50,960 nucleotides of DNA from positions 1 through 50,960 of the forward strand of contig DNUE01000093.1 of NCBI GenBank assembly GCA_003508005.1, in the 5' to 3' direction. A program made the position numbers and the translations under genes. The notes under the pieces were generated by a model that worked only from the letters and a program-made list of their open reading frames with translations, was not told where the DNA came from and did no database searches. This stretch comes from Desulfobulbaceae bacterium. GTDB lineage: Bacteria > Desulfobacterota > Desulfobulbia > Desulfobulbales > Desulfobulbaceae. Shown one piece after another: positions 1 through 7,589 of this stretch; the first letter of the stretch is position 1; the number at the start of each line of letters is the position of its first letter.

Positions 1-577
1 TGCCGAACTTGGTCGGCCGGTCCTCATCGGAATACAGGGCATGAATCGCCATCAGCAGCGGGAACATCGTCGCCGCCACCGCGGTGTGGGCCATCAGGTG
101 GGTCAGGGCGCCGGTCATCACGAAGCAGCCGAGGTAGATCATGCTCGTCTTCTCGCCGACGATGGAGAGCATCTTGTAGGCCATCCGCTTGGTCAGGCCG
201 CTCTTGGTGAAGGTCAGGCCGATGACGATCGAGCCGAAGATGAAGAGGACCGAGGGATCCATGAAATCCTTGAAGGCCACCTCGGGCTTTCTGATCAGGA
301 ACATCGCCTGGGCCACGCCGATGGCGATGCCGGTGACGCCGATCGGCAGCACCTCGAAGATCCACCAGGTGGCGGCCAGGGCGAAGACCGCCAGGGCGCC
401 CTTGCCCTCGTTGGTCAGGGTGAAGTGATTGCCCTGCGGATCGATGGCATCCGGCCAGGGCGGGGCATAGTAGATGATTGCAAACAGGACGACCCCGAGC
501 ACAAGAAAAAACAACCGCTTCCAGTCGATGGGCTGCTTTGCCGCGGCCATCGTTACCTCCATTGGTTCGTTGGACAT
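1..577 (-). CDS. DASS/SLC13-type sodium:anion symporter, partial (C-terminus beyond window)
   Basis: An open reading frame runs on the minus strand from an ATG at 577 to the left edge without a stop, giving 192 residues. The protein begins with a soluble stretch of about 20 residues, a membrane segment (LFFLVLGVVLFAIIYY), then more membrane segments including TWWIFEVLPIGVTGI and SVLFIFGSIVIGLTF. The phrases WWIFEVLPIGVT and THLMAHTAVAATMFPLLMAI are typical of the divalent anion:sodium symporter (DASS/SLC13, ArsB/NhaD-like) family, which imports dicarboxylates, sulfate or similar anions with sodium. The substrate cannot be told from this fragment. It is the last visible gene of a minus-strand run and starts 51 bp after the CBS protein, so it is probably the transporter that the upstream two-component genes control. 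Family membership is fairly sure; specificity is unknown. Confidence 0.85.
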   Translation of the reverse strand, partial: MSNEPMEVTMAAAKQPIDWKRLFFLVLGVVLFAIIYYAPPWPDAIDPQGNHFTLTNEGKGALAVFALAATWWIFEVLPIGVTGIAIGVAQAMFLIRKPEVAFKDFMDPSVLFIFGSIVIGLTFTKSGLTKRMAYKMLSIVGEKTSMIYLGCFVMTGALTHLMAHTAVAATMFPLLMAIHALYSDEDRPTKFG

Positions 578-628
578 GACTTTCTCTCCGCCTGATATGG
601 TCAACTTGATAATATACCGGTTACATCA

Positions 629-1153
629 CTACAGTCTGCACTGGTTGGTGATGGCATTGAATATCTCCTCCAGGCGAATGACTCCGGCCACCCGGTCGTT
701 GTCCACGACCGGAAGGACGGTTACGTTTTCGCTCAGCATGATGGACAGGGCCTTCAGCAGGGAGTCGCTCCCCTTGACGGTATGCTGGACCGGCGACATG
801 AACTCCCGGACTTTTTTCGTTCCCCTCTTGGAGCATTCTTCGAAGAACGAATCCTCCCACAGGGTGATCAGGTTCGTTACGTCGATTTTCTTCCCCTCGA
901 ATTTATCGACTTTGGCCAGTCCGTTGAAACGGGGGTCAATGCCGCGGATGATGTCCCGCAGCCTCGCCCAGCCCACCAGCCGGTTGTTGCTGTCCAGGAT
1001 GAACAGGGCGCTGTAGGCGAGGCGCTCCTCGGGGGCATGCGTGTAGGATTTGATGATTTCCACGGCATCATGCAGCGACTGGTCCTCCTTGAGATGCGGA
1101 TACCTGTCGAGGGTGATTATGTGGTCCCTGACCACCGGATGATCGGTCTGCAC
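629..1153 (-). CDS. CBS-domain pair protein
   Basis: This 174-residue soluble protein consists of two CBS motifs, about residues 13-70 and 115-170. The second has the recognisable TVLPVVDNDRVAGVIRLEEI pattern after REFMSP. CBS pairs bind adenine nucleotides or related ligands and gate partner proteins, often transporters. The start is a GTG at 1153 placed after a clear ribosome-binding site (GGAGGAACGAA). No enzymatic domain is fused. It lies between a response regulator and the DASS transporter on the same strand, which suggests that it senses energy state or ligand for the transporter; that role is inferred from position only. Confidence 0.85.
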   Translation of the reverse strand: MQTDHPVVRDHIITLDRYPHLKEDQSLHDAVEIIKSYTHAPEERLAYSALFILDSNNRLVGWARLRDIIRGIDPRFNGLAKVDKFEGKKIDVTNLITLWEDSFFEECSKRGTKKVREFMSPVQHTVKGSDSLLKALSIMLSENVTVLPVVDNDRVAGVIRLEEIFNAITNQCRL

Positions 1154-1286
1154 TTCGTTCCTCCTCTCTTGTTGGTTATCTCAGCGGGGATTCTCGACGT
1201 GTTGCGCCGAGACCGCCCCGGATCGTCTCTTCGCGCAGGACGCACTTCACCTTTACCGGATCCTGCTCACTATGATGGTTGGGGGG

Positions 1287-1727
1287 TTACCAGCTTTTGC
1301 TGTGGATGATTTTTTTAACCTCTTCCTGGCGCTTCTTCTCCACCACGAGCATCCTCTTGTGTTTTGCCTCGCCGATTTTTTCAAGCAGGGTCTTCAGGTC
1401 GACGGGCTTCTCGATATAATCCTCGGCGCCCATTTTCATCGCCTCGATGCCGCTTGTTACCGTGGCGTGACCGGTCAGCATGATGATTTCCAGGTCCGGT
1501 CTTTTCGCCTTGATCAGCTTCAGGGTTTCGAGGCCGTTCAGGCCGGGCATGGCAAGGTCGAGGACTATCGCGTCAAAATTTTTCCCTTCAATCAGTTCAA
1601 CCGCGTCTTCCCCGGTGGTTACCGTGTCGACACGGTAGCCGCGCGTTTCCAGGCGGCTGGACAGCGCCTCCAGGAACTGCTCTTCATCATCCACCAGCAA
1701 AACGTTCGCCTTGATCTCTTCGGTCAT
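1287..1727 (-). CDS. Single-domain response regulator (CheY-like)
   Basis: The protein has 146 residues and is a receiver domain with a short charged helical tail and no output domain. Acidic pocket residues DDE are near 14-16, the phospho-acceptor is D57 (FDAIVLDLAMPG), the conserved Thr is in MLTGHA near 85, and the Lys is K107 in DYIEKP. It probably relays phosphate or controls a partner by protein contact, since it cannot bind DNA by itself. The gene starts with ATG at 1727, overlapping the stop of the upstream small ORF by ATGA, and lies downstream of the membrane sensor kinase, its likely phosphodonor. The lysine-rich tail (KKRQEEVKKII) is unusual for CheY and may be an interaction helix. 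Confidence 0.92.
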   Translation of the reverse strand: MTEEIKANVLLVDDEEQFLEALSSRLETRGYRVDTVTTGEDAVELIEGKNFDAIVLDLAMPGLNGLETLKLIKAKRPDLEIIMLTGHATVTSGIEAMKMGAEDYIEKPVDLKTLLEKIGEAKHKRMLVVEKKRQEEVKKIIHSKSW

Positions 1728-1867
1728 GATTTCCCTCTCCGTTCAGATGTGATAATTTGAAAAGGTATTTTTTCCTTTATGCCGCGGGCGGTTTCAAATT
1801 CGCCTTCCTCGGCAAATGCGGCGGCGGCCATGGCATTCTGGATCTTTTCCTTATATGCGCCCTTAAT
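1724..1867 (-). CDS. Small conserved-looking protein between kinase and response regulator
   Basis: A short frame fills the gap between the kinase and the response regulator. Its stop (1726-1724) overlaps the next ATG by 4 bases. From a non-standard ATT at 1867, which overlaps the kinase stop as ATTAA, it would encode 47 residues. From the first in-frame ATG at 1831 it would encode only 35. The peptide core YKEKIQNAMAAAAFAEEGEF is alanine- and glutamate-rich and helical, and I recall similar small proteins in Deltaproteobacteria, though I cannot name a family. The tight coupling on both sides argues for translation. The start is uncertain; no strong ribosome-binding site is visible for either choice. 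Confidence 0.5.
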   Translation of the reverse strand: MKGAYKEKIQNAMAAAAFAEEGEFETARGIKEKIPFQIITSERRGKS

Positions 1868-3728
1868 CCGGTCGCTTGCAGTCCCCTTCCTGGAACGCGA
1901 TAGGAACGGTGAACCTAAAGACACTTCCCTTGCCCTGATCAGACTCGACCCAGATCGTCCCCCCATGGGCACGGATGATCTCCTTGCAGATGGCCAAACC
2001 GAGACCGGTGCGGCCGCTTTCCTGTCTGTTGACCCGCACGAATTTCTGGAAGACCCTGGTCTGGTACTCAGCAGGGATGCCAATGCCATCGTCTTCGACC
2101 GCAACCTGGATATGGTCACCCGCCTGTACTGCGGCGAGCCGGATATGTCCGCCTTCCTCGACATAGCGCAAGGCATTGGAGACCAGGTTGGAGAGGACCC
2201 AGATAATCTTGTTGGCATCGGCGACCACCGGCGGCAGCCGCTCGCTATTGTCGAACAGCAGATTGACCCGCTTCATGCTGACCTGCCCCTTGAAGATATC
2301 CTGGACGTGCTCGAACAGGCTTGCCACCGGTATCTTTTCGAATTCGAGATCGATCCGTCCTACTTCGATCTTCGAAAGATCAAGCAGGTCGTGGACCAAT
2401 ACCTTCATCCGTTTCACCTCATCGTGGGCGGCCCTGAGCAGATCCTTTTCCTTCTCCGGCAGATATACGGCGGCATGTTCCAGCAACAGGTCGATGCTCA
2501 TCCCCAGGCTGGTCAGCGGGGTCCGCAACTCGTGGGAGGCCGCCATCACGAACTCGCTCTTCAGCCGCTCCAATTCGCGCAACTCAGTGATGTCTTTGAG
2601 GAGCAGCACGACCCCGCCGAACCCCTCTCCCTTCTGGCCGATGGCCGTCGCCGAAAACAGGAAATCCCGGGTTTCCGTGCCGCAGGGGAGGGCGATGATC
2701 CGCCGGTCGTCGGGAATATCCGGCTGGCAACCGGTGCGGACGGTCTCGGCAATGACCTCGCAGACGTTGCGGACCGGCAGGATCTGTTCGCAGGGCAGGT
2801 TTTCCGCTTGCTGCGACCCCACGTTGAGGATGCGGCAGCCCGCCGGATTGATGCCGGAGACCTTCCGCTCGGTGTCGAAGACGATCAGGCCGTCTTCGAT
2901 GCTGGCAAGGATGGCGTCGGCCTTTTTCTTCTCGGCCACGATCCGGTCAATGTTCATCAGGTGATAGCGCCGCAGTTTTGCTGTCATCCGGTTGAATTCA
3001 GCAGCAAGTTCGCCGACCTCGTCACCCGTTTCCGCGGAAACCTGTACAGAAAACTCACCTGCTGATATCTTCCTCGACGCCTCGACGAAGCGCCGCAGAG
3101 GTAACACCAGTTTCTCGGCGAAGAGCAGGCTGAAGACGAAGGCGAAAAACGCGCCGATCGAGGCGATCAGGACGGTTGACCAGATTGCCCAGCGGGCGAT
3201 CTGGCGCTCATGCTCGCTGACCGCATACATCGTCTTTTCGTTCATAATCCGCAATTCGAGGCACTGGGCCTTAACCTTGTTGTACGCTGGCAGAATGGTC
3301 TTCCGATAGCTCTCCAGCGTCAGCGTCGAGGCGGAACCGGCAATCCCCCAGCCAGGCGTCAATTGTTCCACTTGCCGACGGAACTCGCTGTAGCCGGCTT
3401 CGATGGCCTGGATCGCCGCCGATTCACCCTCCACGGCGATGCTCTTCTTGGACCGCCCCAGCCACTCGAGGAAGAGAGTTTCGTTCTCCCGATACTGGGC
3501 AACTCCTTTGTCCACATCATCCATCAGTATCAGGAGAATGCCGCTGTCCTGTCTCCCGAGTGCGTCGACCATGTTCTCGACTGCCTGGATGCTGCGGTAG
3601 TAGTTGCGTAGGATCTCATCGGTCGCCGTCGCCAGTGACCAGAGATGAAAGATCGCCCAGGCCACCACCACCCCCATTAGGGAAAAGGAGACCCCGTAAC
3701 CGACCAGTATTTTCTTTTTCAGGCTCAT
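1863..3728 (-). CDS. Membrane sensor histidine kinase (4-helix sensor, HAMP, PAS, HisKA, HATPase)
   Basis: The protein has 621 residues. Transmembrane helices at about 9-31 and 178-203 bracket a mostly helical periplasmic domain of roughly 145 residues, followed by HAMP (about 205-258), PAS (about 265-380), the H-box ASHELRTPLTS with the phosphorylated H399, the N-box VLSNLVSNALRY near 510, and ATP-lid glycine motifs DDGIGIP and GRTGLGLAIC. This is an orthodox kinase of KinB-like layout. The start ATG at 3728 follows GGGAG. It is preceded by a near-perfect sigma-54 promoter, and the gene upstream encodes a sigma-54 activator, so activator and kinase probably form a feed-forward pair, as in KinB/AlgB. 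The signal sensed is unknown. Confidence 0.93.
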   Translation of the reverse strand: MSLKKKILVGYGVSFSLMGVVVAWAIFHLWSLATATDEILRNYYRSIQAVENMVDALGRQDSGILLILMDDVDKGVAQYRENETLFLEWLGRSKKSIAVEGESAAIQAIEAGYSEFRRQVEQLTPGWGIAGSASTLTLESYRKTILPAYNKVKAQCLELRIMNEKTMYAVSEHERQIARWAIWSTVLIASIGAFFAFVFSLLFAEKLVLPLRRFVEASRKISAGEFSVQVSAETGDEVGELAAEFNRMTAKLRRYHLMNIDRIVAEKKKADAILASIEDGLIVFDTERKVSGINPAGCRILNVGSQQAENLPCEQILPVRNVCEVIAETVRTGCQPDIPDDRRIIALPCGTETRDFLFSATAIGQKGEGFGGVVLLLKDITELRELERLKSEFVMAASHELRTPLTSLGMSIDLLLEHAAVYLPEKEKDLLRAAHDEVKRMKVLVHDLLDLSKIEVGRIDLEFEKIPVASLFEHVQDIFKGQVSMKRVNLLFDNSERLPPVVADANKIIWVLSNLVSNALRYVEEGGHIRLAAVQAGDHIQVAVEDDGIGIPAEYQTRVFQKFVRVNRQESGRTGLGLAICKEIIRAHGGTIWVESDQGKGSVFRFTVPIAFQEGDCKRPD

Positions 3729-3777
3729 GCCAACGATCTCCCTTCAACCATCGGTTGGTTGCGGCTTACACCTCAAA

Positions 3778-3793
3778 GGCAAAAGGCGTGCCA
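3778..3793 (-). promoter_or_regulatory. Sigma-54 (-24/-12) promoter of the sensor kinase gene
   Basis: On the minus strand the sequence reads TGGCACGCCTTTTGCC. This matches the sigma-54 consensus TGGCACG-N4-TTGC at all of its key positions, including the GG at -24 and the GC at -12. Transcription would start near 3767, about 40 bases before the kinase ATG at 3728. The gene just upstream encodes an AAA+ sigma-54 activator with an intact GAFTGA loop, which makes the assignment more than a chance match. Confidence 0.85.
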
Positions 3794-3813
3794 GTTTATA
3801 TATTATTGAAATC

Positions 3814-3827
3814 ACGATGATCATCGT
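3814..3827. promoter_or_regulatory. Perfect 14-bp palindrome upstream of the sigma-54 promoter
   Basis: ACGATGATCATCGT is its own reverse complement. It sits about 50 bp upstream of the predicted start of transcription of the kinase gene, between the promoter and the second inverted repeat at 3876-3894. It may be an activator or co-regulator binding site; no binding protein can be named from sequence. Confidence 0.45.
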
Positions 3828-3875
3828 AAAGAAACTGCGGAAGAACGTGCAGAATGAAATACCCAAAAAATGGTA

Positions 3876-3894
3876 ATCGTGCATTTTGCACGAT
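3876..3894. promoter_or_regulatory. Inverted repeat, likely enhancer (UAS) for the sigma-54 activator
   Basis: ATCGTGCATTTTGCACGAT is a perfect 8-bp inverted repeat with a 3-bp centre. It lies about 110-125 bp upstream of the predicted start of transcription, the usual distance for an enhancer used by a sigma-54 activator that binds as a dimer through a Fis-type helix-turn-helix. The activator is encoded immediately upstream (3913-5262). The repeat also follows that gene's stop codon by 18 bases, so a weak terminator role is possible, but no T-run follows it on the minus strand. Confidence 0.6.
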
Positions 3895-3912
3895 CAATAA
3901 AAGAAAAATGGA

Positions 3913-5262
3913 TCAGATGCCGTAGGCTTTCCGGCGACGCCACAAGGTGGCTTGGTCGATGCCGAGCACGGCGGCGGCCTCATGGATAGATGAGGTGGTC
4001 TCAAGGATCTTTTTGATGTGGATCTCCTCCAGGACAGAGAGAGAAATGCGATCGCCGACCAAGGGCAGGCCGACCGTGGGGACGATGCTCTCCGGCAGAT
4101 CGTTTTTGGTGATATGGTCGCCGGTTCCCAGGATTACTGCCCGCTCCACGGCATTGCGCAGTTCCCGGACATTTCCAGGCCAGGAGCAGGACAACAGAGC
4201 TTTCTGTGCCGAGGCATCGAAACCAACGATATGTTTGTGGTTGGCCAGACAGAAGAAATTGCGGAAATCATCGGCGATCGCCATGATATCCTCGCGTCTC
4301 TCCCGGAGCGGCAGGACATTGACGCTGATCACGTTGATCCGGTAGAACAGATCCTCCCGGAACCGCCCGTCGGCCACCCGCTGTTCGAGGTTGACGTTGG
4401 TGGCGGTGATGATCCGTACGTTCGCCCGGCGCGACATGGTTTCGCCGAGCCGCTCATATTCCTTGTCCTGGATGAAGCGCAGCAGCTTGGCCTGGGTCGC
4501 CAGCGCCATATCGCCGATCTCGTCGAGAAACAGCGTCCCCCCTTCGCAGGCGGAGATCCGGCCGGGACTCTCCTTCACCGCGCCGGTGAAGGCACCCTTG
4601 GCGTGGCCGAACAGCTCGCTCTCCAGCAGTTCGTTGGGGACCGCCGGGCAGGAGACGATCATCATCGGCTTCTTCGCCCGCGGACTCCAATTGTGAATGG
4701 TCCGGGCAAAGATCGACTTGCCGGTGCCGCTCTCTCCACGAAGCAGGATGATCGCTTCCGAGAGCGCCGCCCGCTGGAGGGTCTCGATGATCCGCTGCAT
4801 CTCCGGATTCCTGCTCTGCATCAGGGATTCCGGAGCGAAACGGCGGCGATCCTCCTTGAGGACGGTGATCTCGTTTTCCAGATCGCGGATGTGCCCCAGG
4901 GTCCGAATCAACAACCGTACCTGGGCGCTGGTGAAGGGTTTCTCGATATAGTCGGCAGCCCCCCGTCGCATCGCCTCGACCGCCGTTTCGATGGTCGCAT
5001 TGGCGGTGATCACCACCACCTTCATCCATGGAGTCTCGGCGAGGAGCGGGGGGATCAGGTCCATGCCGTTCTCTGTCTCCAGCCGGAGGTCAATGAAGGC
5101 GATATCGAAGGAGCGCCGTTTCGCCTCCCGCAGCGCCTCTTTGGATCCAGCGACCGCGACAACGCTGTGGCCTTCGGCCTCCAGGCAATAGGAAAGGGTT
5201 TTGCGGATGTTGCTCTCATCATCGACGATGAGGATATTGAGTAGGCCACAGGGAGAGGTCAT
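3913..5262 (-). CDS. Sigma-54-dependent response regulator (NtrC/AlgB-like)
   Basis: The protein has 449 residues in the order receiver, AAA+, Fis-type helix-turn-helix. The receiver has the DDE pocket, D58 as phospho-acceptor (AFIDLR) and K108 (DYIEKPF). The AAA+ domain has Walker A GESGTGKS (176-183), the sigma-54 contact loop GAFTGA (223-228), Walker B TLFLDEIGD, and the WPGNVRELRN motif. The C-terminus (IHEAAAVLGIDQATLWRRRK) is the DNA-binding helix-turn-helix. It should activate sigma-54 promoters when phosphorylated, and the kinase gene downstream has exactly such a promoter. The receiver, ATPase and C-terminus are all intact. No clear ribosome-binding site precedes the ATG at 5262, so translation initiation may be weak. 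Confidence 0.93.
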   Translation of the reverse strand: MTSPCGLLNILIVDDESNIRKTLSYCLEAEGHSVVAVAGSKEALREAKRRSFDIAFIDLRLETENGMDLIPPLLAETPWMKVVVITANATIETAVEAMRRGAADYIEKPFTSAQVRLLIRTLGHIRDLENEITVLKEDRRRFAPESLMQSRNPEMQRIIETLQRAALSEAIILLRGESGTGKSIFARTIHNWSPRAKKPMMIVSCPAVPNELLESELFGHAKGAFTGAVKESPGRISACEGGTLFLDEIGDMALATQAKLLRFIQDKEYERLGETMSRRANVRIITATNVNLEQRVADGRFREDLFYRINVISVNVLPLRERREDIMAIADDFRNFFCLANHKHIVGFDASAQKALLSCSWPGNVRELRNAVERAVILGTGDHITKNDLPESIVPTVGLPLVGDRISLSVLEEIHIKKILETTSSIHEAAAVLGIDQATLWRRRKAYGI

Positions 5263-5886
5263 CGTCCGGTCGCATCAACAAAATGCTTGAGTAACGCCCG
5301 GGGACAGCCGTGTCTCCGAGCCGTTCTGCCGCCGGAAGGATGAGGCGCTCCGGCACGGTGAAACAACGCTAAGCAACACTACCATGTTTTTTTCCTCTTC
5401 TCCATATCTTCTCTTGAGGGAAATAAACGGCAGGGGATCGGCGGGTAGGTTATCGACATCCGGCAAGGGCATATTCGCCGGATTCAGGAACGGTCAGGCC
5501 ATCTTCGCCGAAGAAGACACTTTCGACATCGATCTTCGCAGGGAACAGATTGGTATATTCCGGAGGGACGAAAGTTGTCCACAGGCCGGGCAGTCCAGTT
5601 CCGGTGCAGAGCACCCGTGATTACTTTTGTTAAAGGTGATCGGTGACCTCATTTGAGATTGCCGGTAGCATGTTGGTTAAATTGGCGGCAGATTAATGTT
5701 GGGTTGTTCTGCGACCAGGTTATTATTGTTACGTATATTTACGATCAAGCTCAAGTTTCCCTTCCTTCCGGCAGGTTGAGATTGCCTGGAGCATAAACAT
5801 GGGTTAGAGTCAAATCTGGTGTATGGGATTTCTGCTGTTCTCGCTCAATCTTAATTGTCATTGAATAGAATAAAGTAGGTGGTCTT
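5263..5886. other. Intergenic stretch with no supported gene
   Basis: This 624-bp stretch separates the minus-strand signalling block from the plus-strand AT-rich secreted-protein region. Composition shifts from GC-rich to AT-rich around 5620. The only frame with coding-like codon use is a 54-codon minus-strand ORF at 5614-5450 (GTG start), containing VPPEYTNLFPAKIDVESVFF. It has no recognised relatives that I can name and could be a remnant. Other short frames here (for example plus strand 5384-5620) have poor codon use. The ribosome-binding site and start of the next gene are at 5870-5887. Confidence 0.4.
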
Positions 5887-7397
5887 ATGTTACAAAGAAT
5901 ATTGAATGATTTTACCATATCATTTTGTTTAATTGTTTCAATTTTTATTATAAATATAACTTCAGTAACGGCTGCAATTCTCACCGTAGATACTCTTGCC
6001 GACGAAGAGGCTGACAATGGCAAATGTTCATTAAGGGAGGCGATTACCAATGTTAACGGGGGTGACCAGTCGGGTTCCACTGATTGCCCGGCAGGGGACC
6101 CTTCAGCAGCAGATACAATTTCCTTCAGCGTTACCGGTACGATCACACTTGTCGCAATGCTGCCGGCAGTGACTCAGGATTTAACCATTGTTGGGCCAGG
6201 GGCGGCAAGTCTGATAATCAGCGGCAATACTGCCAATAGAGTGCTGCGCATCAGTAGTGGAGTCAATGCCGTTGTCCAGAACCTTACAATTGCTGACGGG
6301 TTGGTTACCGGAACCGGCGGCGGCGGGATATACAACCAGGGCAACCTGACTGTCGCCAACTGCGTCATGATCAACAACAAGGACTCTGGGGCTTCAGGTG
6401 CCGGGGGGGCAATATTCAATGACGGAGGTATAGTGCCTTAACCATCAGCGAGAGCACGATAGCAGAGAATTCCTCAGCATATGGCGGTGGAATTTACAAT
6501 TTTGGCTCGGTTATTCTCGAGAGATCGACCCTGAGCGGAAATAGCGCGACGGATTGGGGAGGGGCACTCTATAATAATAATAGCGCCTCTTTGACGAATG
6601 TTACCATAAGCGGAAATGTATCAGGGTGGGGAGCTGTCTTAACCCAACCAGGAACAACAAATTCGTTTACAAACTGCACGATTGTCGATAATCAATCTAC
6701 AACTCCTGGAGCATCTGCCGGAATTTCAGGCAATGGTTCTTCTTATCACAATGTTCGCAATACTATTCTTTCTAACAACATAAATACGAACTACGGAAGT
6801 TATAATTGTTCTCAAGTACAAAATTCACTTGGTTATAATATCAGCAGTGACGGAAGTTGTTTTTTCAATCAGACAGGCGACTTGCAGAATACTGATCCTC
6901 TTCTTGCCAACCTGCAGGATAACGGCGGGCCGACCTTTACCCATGCATTAACTGAAGGGAGTCCGGCAATCGATGCAGGAGACCCTGCCAATTTTCCTGC
7001 CACCGATCAAAGGGGTATTGCCCGCCCGGCAGACGGAAATAAGGATGGGAATGCTGTCTGTGATATCGGTTCGTATGAATTGAAGACATCCTACAGTGTA
7101 GGCGGCATGGTAATGGGTCTGGCACCCGGGAATAACGTTGTCTTGCAAAACAATCTGGGGGATGATGTAACGGTCACGGCGGACGGCAGTTTTGTTTTCT
7201 CGACACCCCTTGATGACGGCAGCACTTATGCCGTCACTGTCTTAACGCAACCTGCCGATCCCGATCAGTTTTGTAAGGTAACGAATGGCACGGGTACAAT
7301 ATCTGGCGGAAATGTAACTGATGTCAATGTTGAATGCATTGACAGATTTTTCTGGCCCATGTTCCTGCCGGCGATAACAAACAACTCAGAGCCTTAA
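5887..7397 (+). pseudogene. Secreted right-handed beta-helix (choice-of-anchor Q type) protein, frameshifted
   Basis: Two frames encode one protein. The first part (5887-6441) has a signal peptide ending near SVTAA and the CSLREAI motif typical of choice-of-anchor Q proteins, then beta-helix turns (GGGIYNQGNLTV). It stops early at 6441, while the matching continuation starts at about 6433 in the +2 frame (LTISESTIAENSSAYGGGIY). A duplicated TA at 6429-6432 explains the shift: without the two extra bases the protein reads GGSALTISES and would have about 502 residues. The second part has more helix turns, the SPAIDAGDPA and DQRGIARP phrases of this family, and a C-terminal SVGGMVMGLAPGNNVVLQNN module. 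Start after AGGTGG is good. It is either a real inactivating or phase-varying shift or a sequencing error. Confidence 0.8.
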
Positions 7398-7412
7398 ATA
7401 CCATAGGACAGT

Positions 7413-7450
7413 AGGCAACCTGTATCAGTTCAACTGGCGCAGGTTGCCTT
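7413..7450 (+). terminator. Hairpin terminator after the beta-helix gene
   Basis: AGGCAACCTG pairs perfectly with CAGGTTGCCT, and the loop contains a second small stem (CAGTT/AACTG). It is followed by a pyrimidine-rich but not pure T tail (TCCTTGTC). It starts 16 bases after the stop codon of the beta-helix gene. Confidence 0.6.
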
Positions 7451-7589
7451 CCTTGTCATTGCCAGTGTTAATCTCATCCAAATATCAACCTTTCCTAGAT
7501 TGAGCTTTTTTTGCGAGGAGAGGTGGTCTGACACACCAATTAGACATAGAAAAATGATCTAACCATTGTCATAATTAAAGGAGATTTTT

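Noticed and set aside
5384..5620. 78-codon plus-strand ORF
   Set aside because: Poor codon use, no ribosome-binding site and no recognisable protein; described only as part of the gap.
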